A stretch of 7,619 bases of DNA from SIG78 sp045587205. Its GTDB lineage: Bacteria > Verrucomicrobiota > Lentisphaeria > Victivallales > Victivallaceae. Shown one piece after another: positions 1-6,289 of the stretch. The position numbers and the translations under genes were made by a program. Within the stretch, counting starts at the first letter, position 1; each line of letters begins with the position of its first letter. The stretch lies in the NCBI GenBank assembly GCA_045587205.1, contig JAZNBV010000017.1, positions 1 through 7,619 of the forward strand. The letters run 5' to 3'. Under the pieces are notes generated by a model that did no database searches, was not told where the DNA came from, and saw only the letters and a program-made list of their open reading frames with translations.

Positions 1-84
1 GAAAAAAACTAAAATACTCTGCTGCGGTTTGACAAAATAAAAAAAAGGTTGCTGCAAACTTTTTTAAGGTTTTGCAACAGCCCC
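1..84 (+). repeat. Left copy of locus-bracketing inverted repeat
   Basis: This stretch is the reverse complement of 7481-7566. Positions 1-46 match perfectly. After a 2-nt indel the remaining 38 nt (47-84) match with five substitutions. The gene-proximal part is a hairpin (47-58 pairs with 71-82) and the distal 36 nt beyond the A/T tract contain the shared stretch GCTGCGGTTTGACA. The repeat starts at the first base of the window, so it may extend further left. It could be a dispersed terminator-bearing repeat, the end of a mobile or duplicated module, or a recombination site. No transposase is present. Confidence 0.9.
39..82 (-). terminator. Second, distal terminator of the leftward operon
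   Basis: A 12-bp stem, 47-58 against 71-82, has one mismatch and one G.T pair and can extend by CTT/AAG around a TTTT loop. Read leftward it is followed by eight U residues (complement of 39-46). Read rightward it is followed by a CCG and then six T residues (86-91), so it could also stop transcription entering from the left. It lies inside the inverted repeat and backs up the terminator at 102-145. Confidence 0.65.
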
Positions 85-101
85 GTTTTTTATGCTTAAG
101 C

Positions 102-145
102 AATATAAAAAAGCTCCGTGGAAAAGGATCTTTTCCGCGGAGCTT
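102..145 (-). terminator. Rho-independent terminator of the leftward operon
   Basis: Positions 111-125 and 131-145 form a 15-bp stem with a single imperfect pair around a 5-nt loop. On the minus strand the stem is followed directly by a TTTT-ATATT tract (110 down to 102). It begins 19 bp after the stop codon of the Gfo/Idh/MocA gene, so it is the primary terminator of that operon. Confidence 0.85.
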
Positions 146-163
146 TCAGTGTGTTCAAATAAA

Positions 164-1099
164 TCAGCCCAGACGGGCACGGCGGTATTCGCGGGCGAAT
201 TGGGTGCCGTCGTAGCTGATATTTTTTGCTATGTCGGTAATAAAGACTTCTGCACCGTTGTTCAGCCAGGATTGTTTGGCGGCGAGGGCGGTCAGTTCGG
301 GCATAACCAGCGATACCGCATCGAGCGGGGCTTCGTCGGTTTTGCCGGAGAAGTAGGGCATAACCTTTTCGAGCATCGCGCGATAAAGCTGCATATTATC
401 CACTGCCACCTGATAAACATTGCCGTCGGTTGCCGCGGTAAAGTTGAAGGGCAGCCATTTGGTTTTGCCGACGGTCAGGATACCGACGCGGCCGTTGCTG
501 AACTTGATCAGGATCTGCTTCTGGTTGGAAGAAGCAATGTACTGAACCGAAACAACTTCCGGCCCCATAGCGGCAATGATCGTGGCATAGCCGTGGATGC
601 CGTAGTTGTAATCATCCACGCCGATGCAGGAATAGCCGGTGTAAATGGTTTCGCCTTTTTCTTCGATGGCAGAAACGCACGCCAGTACTTCGCGGCAGAA
701 ACGCAGAACCGAACCGCCGGTGACGCGGTAACCCTGTTTGATCCAATCCTGGATCTGGTTGATTTCATCAAGATTACCGGCAACGGGTTTATCCAGATAG
801 ACCGCTTTTTTTGCTTCAACAAAAATCTTTGCCTGCTCAAGGTGCTTATCCCAGTTGGTGGTGTGTACGATCACGCCGTCAACCAGCGGAAGCATCTCTT
901 CAAGCGTATCAGGGGTGTACGGAATGTTGAAATCTTTGGCAAAGGTTTTGGCAAAACCTTCGGGACGGGTTTCGCCGGAGTCCCACGCCGCAACTACTTC
1001 AATATCCGCAATACCTTCTTTGGCAAGGTCACGCATTACCGGGACCCAGCATTCGGGGTGCGATGTGCAGAGTCCGACCAGACCGATCTTAAAAGCCAT
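164..1099 (-). CDS. Gfo/Idh/MocA-type NAD(P)-dependent oxidoreductase
   Basis: The 311-aa protein has the two-part Gfo/Idh/MocA plan: an N-terminal Rossmann domain (about 1-125) and a C-terminal alpha/beta substrate domain. The family signature EKP appears as D103-K104-P105 in KAVYLDKPVAGN, preceded by VDGVIVHTTNWDKH (about 73-86). K104 is the expected catalytic lysine, and H169 in DDYNYGIHG sits where the family usually has its catalytic histidine. The nucleotide-binding turn is unusual: GLVGLCTSHPE replaces a clean GxGxxG. At 311 residues it is at the short end for the family. No signal peptide is seen, so it should be cytosolic. The start is fixed by AGAGG at 1107-1111, 7 nt from the ATG. 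It lies 19 nt after the MDR dehydrogenase gene and is surely co-transcribed. Such pairs oxidise and reduce sugars, inositols or their keto forms; the substrate here is unknown. Confidence 0.88.
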   Translation of the reverse strand: MAFKIGLVGLCTSHPECWVPVMRDLAKEGIADIEVVAAWDSGETRPEGFAKTFAKDFNIPYTPDTLEEMLPLVDGVIVHTTNWDKHLEQAKIFVEAKKAVYLDKPVAGNLDEINQIQDWIKQGYRVTGGSVLRFCREVLACVSAIEEKGETIYTGYSCIGVDDYNYGIHGYATIIAAMGPEVVSVQYIASSNQKQILIKFSNGRVGILTVGKTKWLPFNFTAATDGNVYQVAVDNMQLYRAMLEKVMPYFSGKTDEAPLDAVSLVMPELTALAAKQSWLNNGAEVFITDIAKNISYDGTQFAREYRRARLG

Positions 1100-1118
1100 A
1101 ATATAACCTCTTTATTTA

Positions 1119-2165
1119 TCAATATTCCAGAATTACGCCGACCGCCTTTTCCGGGTGGTCGATCAGCATATCACAGCCGGCACCGACTTCTTCGATTTTG
1201 AGCCGGTGGGTGATGAGCGCTTTGACATTGAGTTTCTTTTCTGCGATCAATCTGATAAGTTCGCTGGCGTTGCGCTGGCTGGTGAACTGCACAAAAACGT
1301 CCGGATAATCCTTGCCGTATTCCCACGCTGAATCGTGGTAGCCGCAGCCGGTACGCGAAGAGGGACGGATATCCACATTGCCCGACCAGGCGCCGCCGCC
1401 GATGGTGAATTTGCATCCGCCGACCGCAACGATTCTGCCCATCTGGTGACCGTCAGCAGAAACTTTCATTGAAGCCAGAACGCTTTCCCAGGCTTTATCG
1501 CCGTTGCCGCCAAACGCCATCAGGGCAAAGTCCACGCCGTAGGGAGCAGCAAATTTTTTGGATTCTTCCACGGCATCGACTTTGCGGAAGTCAATGGAAT
1601 CTTTGAGTCCGCACTTGCGGGCGATTGCGCGGCGGCTGCGGAGAGCTTCCCAGCAGAGTACGCGGGCTCCGGAAAGCTGATAAAGCTGTGCGGCAAGGTT
1701 GCCGACAATGCCCAGACCCAGCACAATACCGTATTCGCCCAACTGCGGCTCGGTGCGGCGCACTGCCTGCAGACTGGTGGCGGCAAGTGAAGCAAAGGTG
1801 GCTTCTTCGTAAGTAACATTATCCGGGATCGGCACAACCAGATTGACCGGTACACAGTTGTATGATGCGTGCTTGGCACCGCCGCCCATACAGGCTACGC
1901 GCATCCCCACAGCCAGATTTTTGACGTCGCCCTTGACTGCAACGATTTCACCGGCGCTGGAGTAACCGAACTGTCCTGCATAGTTTTTATCTTCGGCAGG
2001 ATTGCTGCGCAGATTGCGGGGATTGTTCATTTCAGTTCCGGGGCTGATGAGCGAGCAATGCACTTTGACAAGAACTTCATTGTCTTTGAGTTCCGGCAGG
2101 GGCATTTCGCGGCATTCGACCTGACCATTGTAGGTTACAACGGCTGCTTTGCATACCTTTTCCAT
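1119..2165 (-). CDS. MDR-superfamily dehydrogenase, BchC-like group, lacking usual zinc ligands
   Basis: The 348-aa protein has an N-terminal GroES-like domain (about 1-130) and a Rossmann domain with the dinucleotide motif VLGLGIVG (148-155), ending in a typical MDR C-terminal helix region. The phrase SLISPGTE (38-45) is characteristic of the MDR subgroup that includes BchC-like dehydrogenases. The catalytic-zinc motif GHExxG is replaced by G67-Y-S-S-A-G, so histidine and glutamate ligands are absent, and the four-cysteine structural-zinc loop is also missing. C37 is retained. The start is chosen at 2165 because AAGGAG (2173-2178) lies 7 nt upstream and the protein begins exactly at the conserved strand; the reading frame stays open to 2372 but that part runs into the glycosyltransferase gene. 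The likely role is redox conversion of a sugar or polyol derivative together with the adjacent Gfo/Idh/MocA protein. Confidence 0.87.
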   Translation of the reverse strand: MEKVCKAAVVTYNGQVECREMPLPELKDNEVLVKVHCSLISPGTEMNNPRNLRSNPAEDKNYAGQFGYSSAGEIVAVKGDVKNLAVGMRVACMGGGAKHASYNCVPVNLVVPIPDNVTYEEATFASLAATSLQAVRRTEPQLGEYGIVLGLGIVGNLAAQLYQLSGARVLCWEALRSRRAIARKCGLKDSIDFRKVDAVEESKKFAAPYGVDFALMAFGGNGDKAWESVLASMKVSADGHQMGRIVAVGGCKFTIGGGAWSGNVDIRPSSRTGCGYHDSAWEYGKDYPDVFVQFTSQRNASELIRLIAEKKLNVKALITHRLKIEEVGAGCDMLIDHPEKAVGVILEY

Positions 2166-2249
2166 AATTTTTCTCCTTGATAAAAAGTTGGATAAATGTT
2201 TTGAGTTATATATAATTAAGATACAGCCTGCTGCGTAAAATGAAATATC

Positions 2250-2278
2250 ATTATAAATAATTTTTTTACCATTTTCAC
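2250..2278 (-). promoter_or_regulatory. Predicted sigma70-type promoter for the MDR/Gfo pair
   Basis: On the minus strand a perfect TATAAT (complement of 2250-2255) follows GTGAAA (complement of 2273-2278) with a 17-bp spacer. Transcription would start near 2243, giving a 5' leader of about 78 nt before the MDR start codon. It lies in the only sizeable gap of the leftward unit, suggesting that the two oxidoreductase genes can be transcribed independently of the regulator. Confidence 0.55.
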
Positions 2279-2296
2279 GAAAAGCGGATTGCTGTA

Positions 2297-3250
2297 TCAT
2301 TTCTCCGGTCTGATGATCATATCGGCAATTGCGGTGCGCAAAGAGTCGGAATAGCGCTTGTACCGCAGGCACAGCAGTTCGTTAAGTACCTGTATGGAGC
2401 GGAGAAGTATATTTGCTGAAAAATTGTCGCGCCTGGCGTGATGCCAGGCAAAGTTTTTAAGCATCGACAATTTCTCCGGAGTTATATCCCGGCAGCGGTT
2501 GATTATAACATTTGCCAATTCCGCGTTACGGTATGCCGCGCGGAGTTTGCGCGCTTTTTTTGCCGAAGCGACTGCGCCCTGAACCGGAGCTGATTCATTG
2601 CTGCTGTGGATGCGGTAGAGCGTAAGTGTTTCCGGCAGCGCCTGCCATTTGCCTGCTGCAGCAATCAAAAGTGCAATAAATGTATCCGGGTAAAATGGTG
2701 ACAACTCCGGAAAGGGCAGCAGTTTTTCAAGCATACGGCGCTTGAAAGCAATGTTATGGCTGGAAAGGGTCACGCGTTTGAGAAATACTTGCAGTACTTC
2801 ACCCGCGGCAATCCTTTTTTGCATATCCGGAGTGAAACGGCGCAAATCCCACAGGGTTTTATTCAGCGGTTCAAGATTTTCATTCACCAGTGCGCTGTTG
2901 CAGAATACCCCGTCCAGAGCCGGATCATTTGCCAGCGCGGCAGCCATTTTTTGTATTTTATCAGCCTTCCAGACATCATCCTGATCGCAGAGAAAAATGT
3001 ATTCGCCGCGGCAGTGGGCAATGGCATTTTCAAAATTGCCTGCTACGCCGGGGCGATTGCTGTTTTTTATGTAATGTATGCGTGGATCCCGGGGAAGAGC
3101 ATTGAAAGTTTTTTCATCTTTGGAGTCATCAGATACAATTATTTCATCCGGCGGCAAAGTCTGATCCAGCAGACTTTTGATCTGTCCGGCAATGTATTCA
3201 GCACCGTTGTATGCCGCCAGCGCTACAGAAATATTGATTCTGCTGCTCAT
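2297..3250 (-). CDS. Family 2 glycosyltransferase (GT-A fold)
   Basis: The 317-aa protein is a family-2 glycosyltransferase, transferring a sugar from a nucleotide donor. The N-terminal SVALAAYNGAEYI (8-20) and EIIVSDDS (36-43, DD at 41-42) form the nucleotide-binding half. FLCDQDDVW (86-94) holds the DxD-type metal motif in the DQDD form typical of O-antigen and capsule rhamnosyl-like transferases. The acceptor-side aspartate is plausibly D189 in FYPDTFIAL, where relatives often have HDxW. YRIHSSNES (212-220) matches the usual C-terminal YRxH.xN block. There are no membrane helices or signal peptide. The start overlaps the stop of the LacI gene (ATGA) and has GGAGG at 3258-3262 within that gene, so translation is probably coupled. 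A glycosyltransferase is unexpected in an otherwise catabolic cluster; donor and acceptor cannot be inferred. Confidence 0.88.
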   Translation of the reverse strand: MSSRINISVALAAYNGAEYIAGQIKSLLDQTLPPDEIIVSDDSKDEKTFNALPRDPRIHYIKNSNRPGVAGNFENAIAHCRGEYIFLCDQDDVWKADKIQKMAAALANDPALDGVFCNSALVNENLEPLNKTLWDLRRFTPDMQKRIAAGEVLQVFLKRVTLSSHNIAFKRRMLEKLLPFPELSPFYPDTFIALLIAAAGKWQALPETLTLYRIHSSNESAPVQGAVASAKKARKLRAAYRNAELANVIINRCRDITPEKLSMLKNFAWHHARRDNFSANILLRSIQVLNELLCLRYKRYSDSLRTAIADMIIRPEK

Positions 3251-4284
3251 TGCTGCGCCTCCGGCGGCAGGGTGCTTTCGCGGATCAGCAGCTGCGGGGT
3301 TATGAGCACCCGGTGCGGTGAAAACTTTTCATCATTGCGGAGAATGAATTTTATAGCTTCATCTGCCAGTTTTCCGTAGTCCAGATCCACGGTACTCAAT
3401 GCCGGATAAAGCATCTGCCCAAGCGGAAGATTGTCGCAGCCTGCCAATGCTACTTTGCCGGGTATGGATATATGGTGACTCAAAAGTGTCCGGTAGGCGC
3501 CCAGCGCCATTTCGTCATTGCTGAAAACTGCATCAAACGGAATATTCTTCTGCAGAAATTCTTCCATTGCCCGCGCGGCATCCGGCGCAGTAAAGTCAGC
3601 GTGCAGGATCATATCTTCATTGATTTTTATATTGCGCAAAGCCAGTTCTTCACGGTAGGTTTTTTCCATAATTTCCGAGAAAAAATGGCCCGGTCTGCCG
3701 CTCAACAGCACAATATTGCGCCGGTTGCAGTCCAGCAGATGTCCCAGCATTGAACGGATGCCGTAAGCATTGTCAAAGTTGAAACTGCTGAATGTTGCAT
3801 CAAATGATTCCACTCCCGGATTATCCAGCAATATCGCGCCGGGAAAGGTCATCAGCAGGGTTTTGAGCTGCCCTTCCGGAAAATCCCCGATGATGATAAC
3901 CGCATCGGCACTCTGGCGTTTGAGCGCATCCAGCAGAATGAGAAAACTCTGATAACTTGAGTCGTTGCTGTACAAAACACATTCGCAGTTGTGTTTGATG
4001 AGTGAACGCTGTATGGAGTTCACCAGCCGCGAGTGGAATATGGAAACATTCTTCCCTGATCCGCCCAGAATCAGCTGTACTCTGCCGGGCTGTTCGTGGT
4101 TTTGGCGCTCCGGGCGTCCCAGCCGCGAACCTTTGAAATAACCGAGCTCTTCGGCTTTGGCAAGAATCAGTGTACGCGTATCGCGCCGGACTTTGGAGCT
4201 TTCGCGCAAAGCACGGCTGACGGTCATAGCACTTACACCGCAGGCGGCGGCAATATCTGTAATTGAAATTCTTTTCTGTTCCAT
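3247..4284 (-). CDS. LacI/GalR-family transcriptional regulator
   Basis: The 345-aa protein starts with a classical LacI helix-turn-helix: SITDIAAACGVSAMTVSRALR (7-27, recognition helix around S18-R27), followed by RRDTRTLILAKAEELGY (33-49). The hinge is unusual, with SRLGRPERQ in place of the common hinge-helix consensus. The rest (about 68-335) is a periplasmic-binding-protein-like effector domain, including RRNIVLLSG (188-196), DAVFSNDEMALGAY (251-264), a CDNLPLG segment (283-289) and LSTVDLDYGKLADEAI (296-311), as in PF13377 proteins. It is divergently oriented from the deacetylase operon, so it very probably controls that promoter and its own. No Shine-Dalgarno sequence precedes the ATG, and the best -10 box lies only 9 nt upstream, suggesting a very short leader. 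The effector should be a sugar or sugar derivative of the pathway. Confidence 0.93.
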   Translation of the reverse strand: MEQKRISITDIAAACGVSAMTVSRALRESSKVRRDTRTLILAKAEELGYFKGSRLGRPERQNHEQPGRVQLILGGSGKNVSIFHSRLVNSIQRSLIKHNCECVLYSNDSSYQSFLILLDALKRQSADAVIIIGDFPEGQLKTLLMTFPGAILLDNPGVESFDATFSSFNFDNAYGIRSMLGHLLDCNRRNIVLLSGRPGHFFSEIMEKTYREELALRNIKINEDMILHADFTAPDAARAMEEFLQKNIPFDAVFSNDEMALGAYRTLLSHHISIPGKVALAGCDNLPLGQMLYPALSTVDLDYGKLADEAIKFILRNDEKFSPHRVLITPQLLIRESTLPPEAQQ

Positions 4285-4293
4285 AATAAATGG

Positions 4294-4322
4294 AATATAA
4301 CACTATATGCGCCAAAAAACAA
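4294..4322 (-). promoter_or_regulatory. Predicted leftward promoter of the LacI regulator operon
   Basis: On the minus strand TTGTTT (complement of 4317-4322) is separated by 17 bp from TATATT (complement of 4294-4299). The -10 box ends 9 nt before the ATG at 4284, so the transcript would have a leader of only a few nucleotides, consistent with the absence of a ribosome binding site. The -35 box is weak. The -10 box is embedded in a 10-bp element that also covers the rightward -10 box. Confidence 0.5.
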
Positions 4323-4344
4323 TAAAAACTCTTTCAGAAATAGC

Positions 4345-4363
4345 GTTTTTTTGTTAAAAAAAC
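4345..4363. repeat. GT7-GTT-A7C dyad upstream of the rightward promoter
   Basis: GTTTTTTT (4345-4352) and AAAAAAAC (4356-4363) form a perfect 8-bp dyad around GTT. It follows AATAGCG and lies 10 bp upstream of the -35 box, where an A/T-rich tract could serve as an UP-type element, a bend, or a protein site. A similar arrangement (AATAGCGTGA, six T, ACAG, six A) occurs at 7571-7596 just outside the locus. Confidence 0.5.
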
Positions 4364-4373
4364 ATTTGCAGAC

Positions 4374-4402
4374 TTGCAATACACTGTTTGTGATGTTATA
4401 TT
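4374..4402 (+). promoter_or_regulatory. Predicted rightward promoter of the deacetylase operon
   Basis: TTGCAA (4374-4379) and TATATT (4397-4402) are separated by exactly 17 bp, an arrangement typical of a housekeeping sigma70 promoter. The expected transcription start is near 4409, giving a leader of about 40 nt that contains the operator-like dyads and the ribosome binding site AGGAG at 4438-4442. Confidence 0.7.
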
Positions 4403-4408
4403 CAATAC

Positions 4409-4432
4409 AACATTAAAATGTTAATTTTAACA
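4409..4432. promoter_or_regulatory. Two overlapping operator-like dyads at the rightward start site
   Basis: AACATT-AA-AATGTT (4409-4422) and TGTTAA-TT-TTAACA (4419-4432) are both 14-bp dyads with perfect 6-bp arms, overlapping by 4 bp. They lie at about +1 to +24 of the predicted rightward transcript, a classic place for a repressor. The divergent LacI-family protein is the obvious candidate ligand, although its operators usually have a central CG pair that is absent here. Confidence 0.55.
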
Positions 4433-4449
4433 CTAACAGGAGAATTATT

Positions 4450-5346
4450 ATGGACGGCAGATTTGACGTGGTGTTCGGTTTTGATATGGAAACCGATGTC
4501 GGGAGCTTTACTGATTACTATAACGGTGTACAGAAAGGTACTCCGCGTTTGCTGGAAATCTTGAGCAAACACAAGGCGCCTTCGACCTTTTTCTGGACTG
4601 GTCACGCCGCAGATAACAATAAAAATATTGTGGAAATGGTACGCGATGCCGATGGCGGTATGCACGAAACCGGCTGTCACTCGCTGGTGCACGAAACTCT
4701 GGGCGATGCGATCTTTCCGCTGCCGAACAACTGGCCGGTTTTTCCGTTTGAAGTCGAAGGCCGTATCCGCGAAGCCACCCGCCTGGTGAAAGAGGCTTCC
4801 GGCGTGAATCCCACCAGTTTCCGCTGCCCGCGTCTGTGGGGCAGCACCAAAGTTGTGAATGTGCTGGAAGAACTCGGTTACAAGGCCGATGCCACTCTGC
4901 CTTTGTATTTTTACCGTACAATGTTCAAGCCCTATCACCCCGACAAGAATGACTGGACACGCGAAGGCGATATGAAGATCGTGGAAATCCCGAACTTCTG
5001 TGACCTGGTAATGGAAAGCAACGACCCCTACAACCGCGACCGCGACCAGTGGCCGCTCTTCCGTACCGAAGGGGCAGATGCACTGATGAAGAAGGTCTGG
5101 AGCTATGTTGATTATGTGGAAGCACGCGGCGTGCGTCCGGTGCTGTGTTTCTATCTGCATCCGTGGGAATATTACGAAATGCCCACCGGCGTACTTGATT
5201 ACGGCGAAGCCGAAGTCAAGCCGCACAGCTTTATCACGCTCAACTGCGGCGATGTTGCAGTCAAAGAGATGGATAAACTCCTGACCGCATTGACTGCCGC
5301 CGGCGGTGTATATAAAACTGCCGGAGCTTTAAGTGATGAGTATTGA
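4450..5346 (+). CDS. NodB-type polysaccharide deacetylase family protein (CE4-like), cytosolic
   Basis: The 298-aa protein has the motif order of carbohydrate esterase family 4. Motif 1 is FGFDMETD (9-16), where D12 fits the catalytic base and E14 or D16 a metal ligand. Motif 2 is HSLVH (77-81), giving the two metal-binding histidines H77 and H81. Motif 3 is RCPRLWG (125-131), and the late LHPWE (236-240) supplies the conserved histidine H237. Members hydrolyse acetamido or related C-N bonds in sugars, peptidoglycan, chitin or, in PuuE-like members, allantoin. There is no signal peptide or membrane anchor, so the substrate is intracellular and probably small. Motif 1 is DMETD instead of the common TFDDGP. 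The start has AGGAG (4438-4442) 7 nt upstream. It is the first gene of the rightward operon and overlaps the next gene by 11 to 14 bp. Confidence 0.9.
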   Translation: MDGRFDVVFGFDMETDVGSFTDYYNGVQKGTPRLLEILSKHKAPSTFFWTGHAADNNKNIVEMVRDADGGMHETGCHSLVHETLGDAIFPLPNNWPVFPFEVEGRIREATRLVKEASGVNPTSFRCPRLWGSTKVVNVLEELGYKADATLPLYFYRTMFKPYHPDKNDWTREGDMKIVEIPNFCDLVMESNDPYNRDRDQWPLFRTEGADALMKKVWSYVDYVEARGVRPVLCFYLHPWEYYEMPTGVLDYGEAEVKPHSFITLNCGDVAVKEMDKLLTALTAAGGVYKTAGALSDEY

Positions 5347-6286
5347 AAAAGTTTTCAATATCTGCAAAGCCAACGGCCGCCGCCCGATAATGATCAGCTG
5401 CGGCAATTCAGCTGTGATCGCCGCTTTGAGTATGGAAGGCAGACTCTTTTATGCCCATAACGGCGAAATGACCAGCTTGTTCCGTCCCGAAGCAGCGGAA
5501 AATATCAGCAACAGCAAAAACGGTTTTTTCAATCCCGGCGGCGATGGCTTGTGGCCGGCACCGGAAGGTACTAAATTCGGTTACGAATACAGTACCGGCT
5601 CGTGGCGCGTTCCGGCGGCGATGTCCGGCGCGCAGTACGAAGTGATTGCACAGACCGCAGACAGTTTTGAAATTGCTGCGGAAATCGATCTTGTGAACAA
5701 TCAGCAGTTGGGGATACCCTGCCGTTTTATCCGCAAAAGCAAGGTCAGCGAGAGTGCTGACGGTACTACGGTCATAGAACAGTACGATGCCATTGAGTAT
5801 ATCGGGTGCCGTGAACTTTCGCGCAGTGAATTTCTGCTGGCGCCGTGGTCGCTTTCGCAATTTTTTGTGGATGATAAAACAATTGCCCGTTTCGGTACTG
5901 CCCCCGGGGGCGTGCGCGATCTTTACGCGCCCAGCAAAGATCTGCTGACCGTTAAAGGCGATGTAACAGAAATGGTTCACGATAAAGTCAACCGTATCCA
6001 GCTGGCACTGCCTGAAGAAAGCAGATTTGTGGAGTTGACTGTGCCGGATAAAAATCTGCTGATCAGACGCTCTTCCGCTCCGTTGGCAGCAGGCTTGGAG
6101 GCGGTGGATATTGCCGATGCTGCACCTGATGTGGATCCCGCCGGCGCAGTGCGTTACAGCATTTACAACGACCCCTCCGGCTTTATGGAACTTGAAGCAG
6201 TGGGCGGTTGTGTTAAAGAAAAACTTGTTCCGGGAACGGTTCACGGGGTAAATATAACTAATGTGATTAAAAAGTTGGAGGATTAA
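5336..6286 (+). CDS. DUF4380-like protein, probable galactose-mutarotase-type fold
   Basis: The protein (316 aa from the ATG) is rich in beta strands and has the phrase NPGGDGLWPAPEG (66-78), which resembles the GGxxLWPAPE block of DUF4380 proteins, a group with an aldose-epimerase-like beta-sandwich. Other family-like pieces are FLLAPWSLSQF (166-176), RFVELTVPDKN (230-240) and DPSGFMELEAVGG (279-291). No signal peptide is seen. The function of DUF4380 is not established; sugar binding or mutarotation would fit the cluster. The start is either ATG 5336 or GTG 5333; GGAG at 5323-5326 serves either, and ATG is preferred. Translation begins before the upstream stop at 5346, implying coupling. 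The family assignment rests on recognition of motifs only. Confidence 0.75.
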   Translation: MSIEKVFNICKANGRRPIMISCGNSAVIAALSMEGRLFYAHNGEMTSLFRPEAAENISNSKNGFFNPGGDGLWPAPEGTKFGYEYSTGSWRVPAAMSGAQYEVIAQTADSFEIAAEIDLVNNQQLGIPCRFIRKSKVSESADGTTVIEQYDAIEYIGCRELSRSEFLLAPWSLSQFFVDDKTIARFGTAPGGVRDLYAPSKDLLTVKGDVTEMVHDKVNRIQLALPEESRFVELTVPDKNLLIRRSSAPLAAGLEAVDIADAAPDVDPAGAVRYSIYNDPSGFMELEAVGGCVKEKLVPGTVHGVNITNVIKKLED

Positions 6287-6289
6287 ACA

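Larger units (their letters stand above)
4293..4403. repeat. Identical 10-bp inverted element over both divergent -10 boxes
   Basis: GAATATAACA at 4293-4302 is the exact reverse complement of TGTTATATTC at 4394-4403, with 91 bp between them. Each copy contains the TATATT -10 hexamer of the promoter pointing away from the other. Such symmetric placement suggests a shared regulator-binding half-site or simply similar promoter cores. Confidence 0.6.

Noticed and set aside
29..57. TTGACA at 29-34 as a -35 box inside the left repeat
   Set aside because: No acceptable -10 hexamer lies 16-18 bp downstream; that region is the terminator hairpin.
92..1201. Plus-strand open frame opposite the Gfo/Idh/MocA gene (369 codons)
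   Set aside because: It begins inside the terminator region, crosses the gene junction at 1100-1118 and shows no domain; the minus strand has the recognisable DKP oxidoreductase.
2166..2372. Amino-terminal extension of the MDR dehydrogenase frame by 69 residues
   Set aside because: The extension overlaps the end of the glycosyltransferase gene, looks like translated intergenic DNA, and the ATG at 2165 has a strong AAGGAG and starts at the conserved domain edge.
3821..4315. Alternative minus-strand frame overlapping the regulator start
   Set aside because: It is frame-shifted relative to a clear LacI helix-turn-helix and its product has no recognisable features.
4285..4449. Riboswitch or small RNA in the intergenic region
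   Set aside because: The leaders are too short (a few nt leftward, about 40 nt rightward), and the dyads are DNA-operator-like rather than a structured aptamer.
4402..5226. Minus-strand open frame opposite the deacetylase gene
   Set aside because: It would end in the promoter and operator region, and the plus strand holds all NodB motifs.
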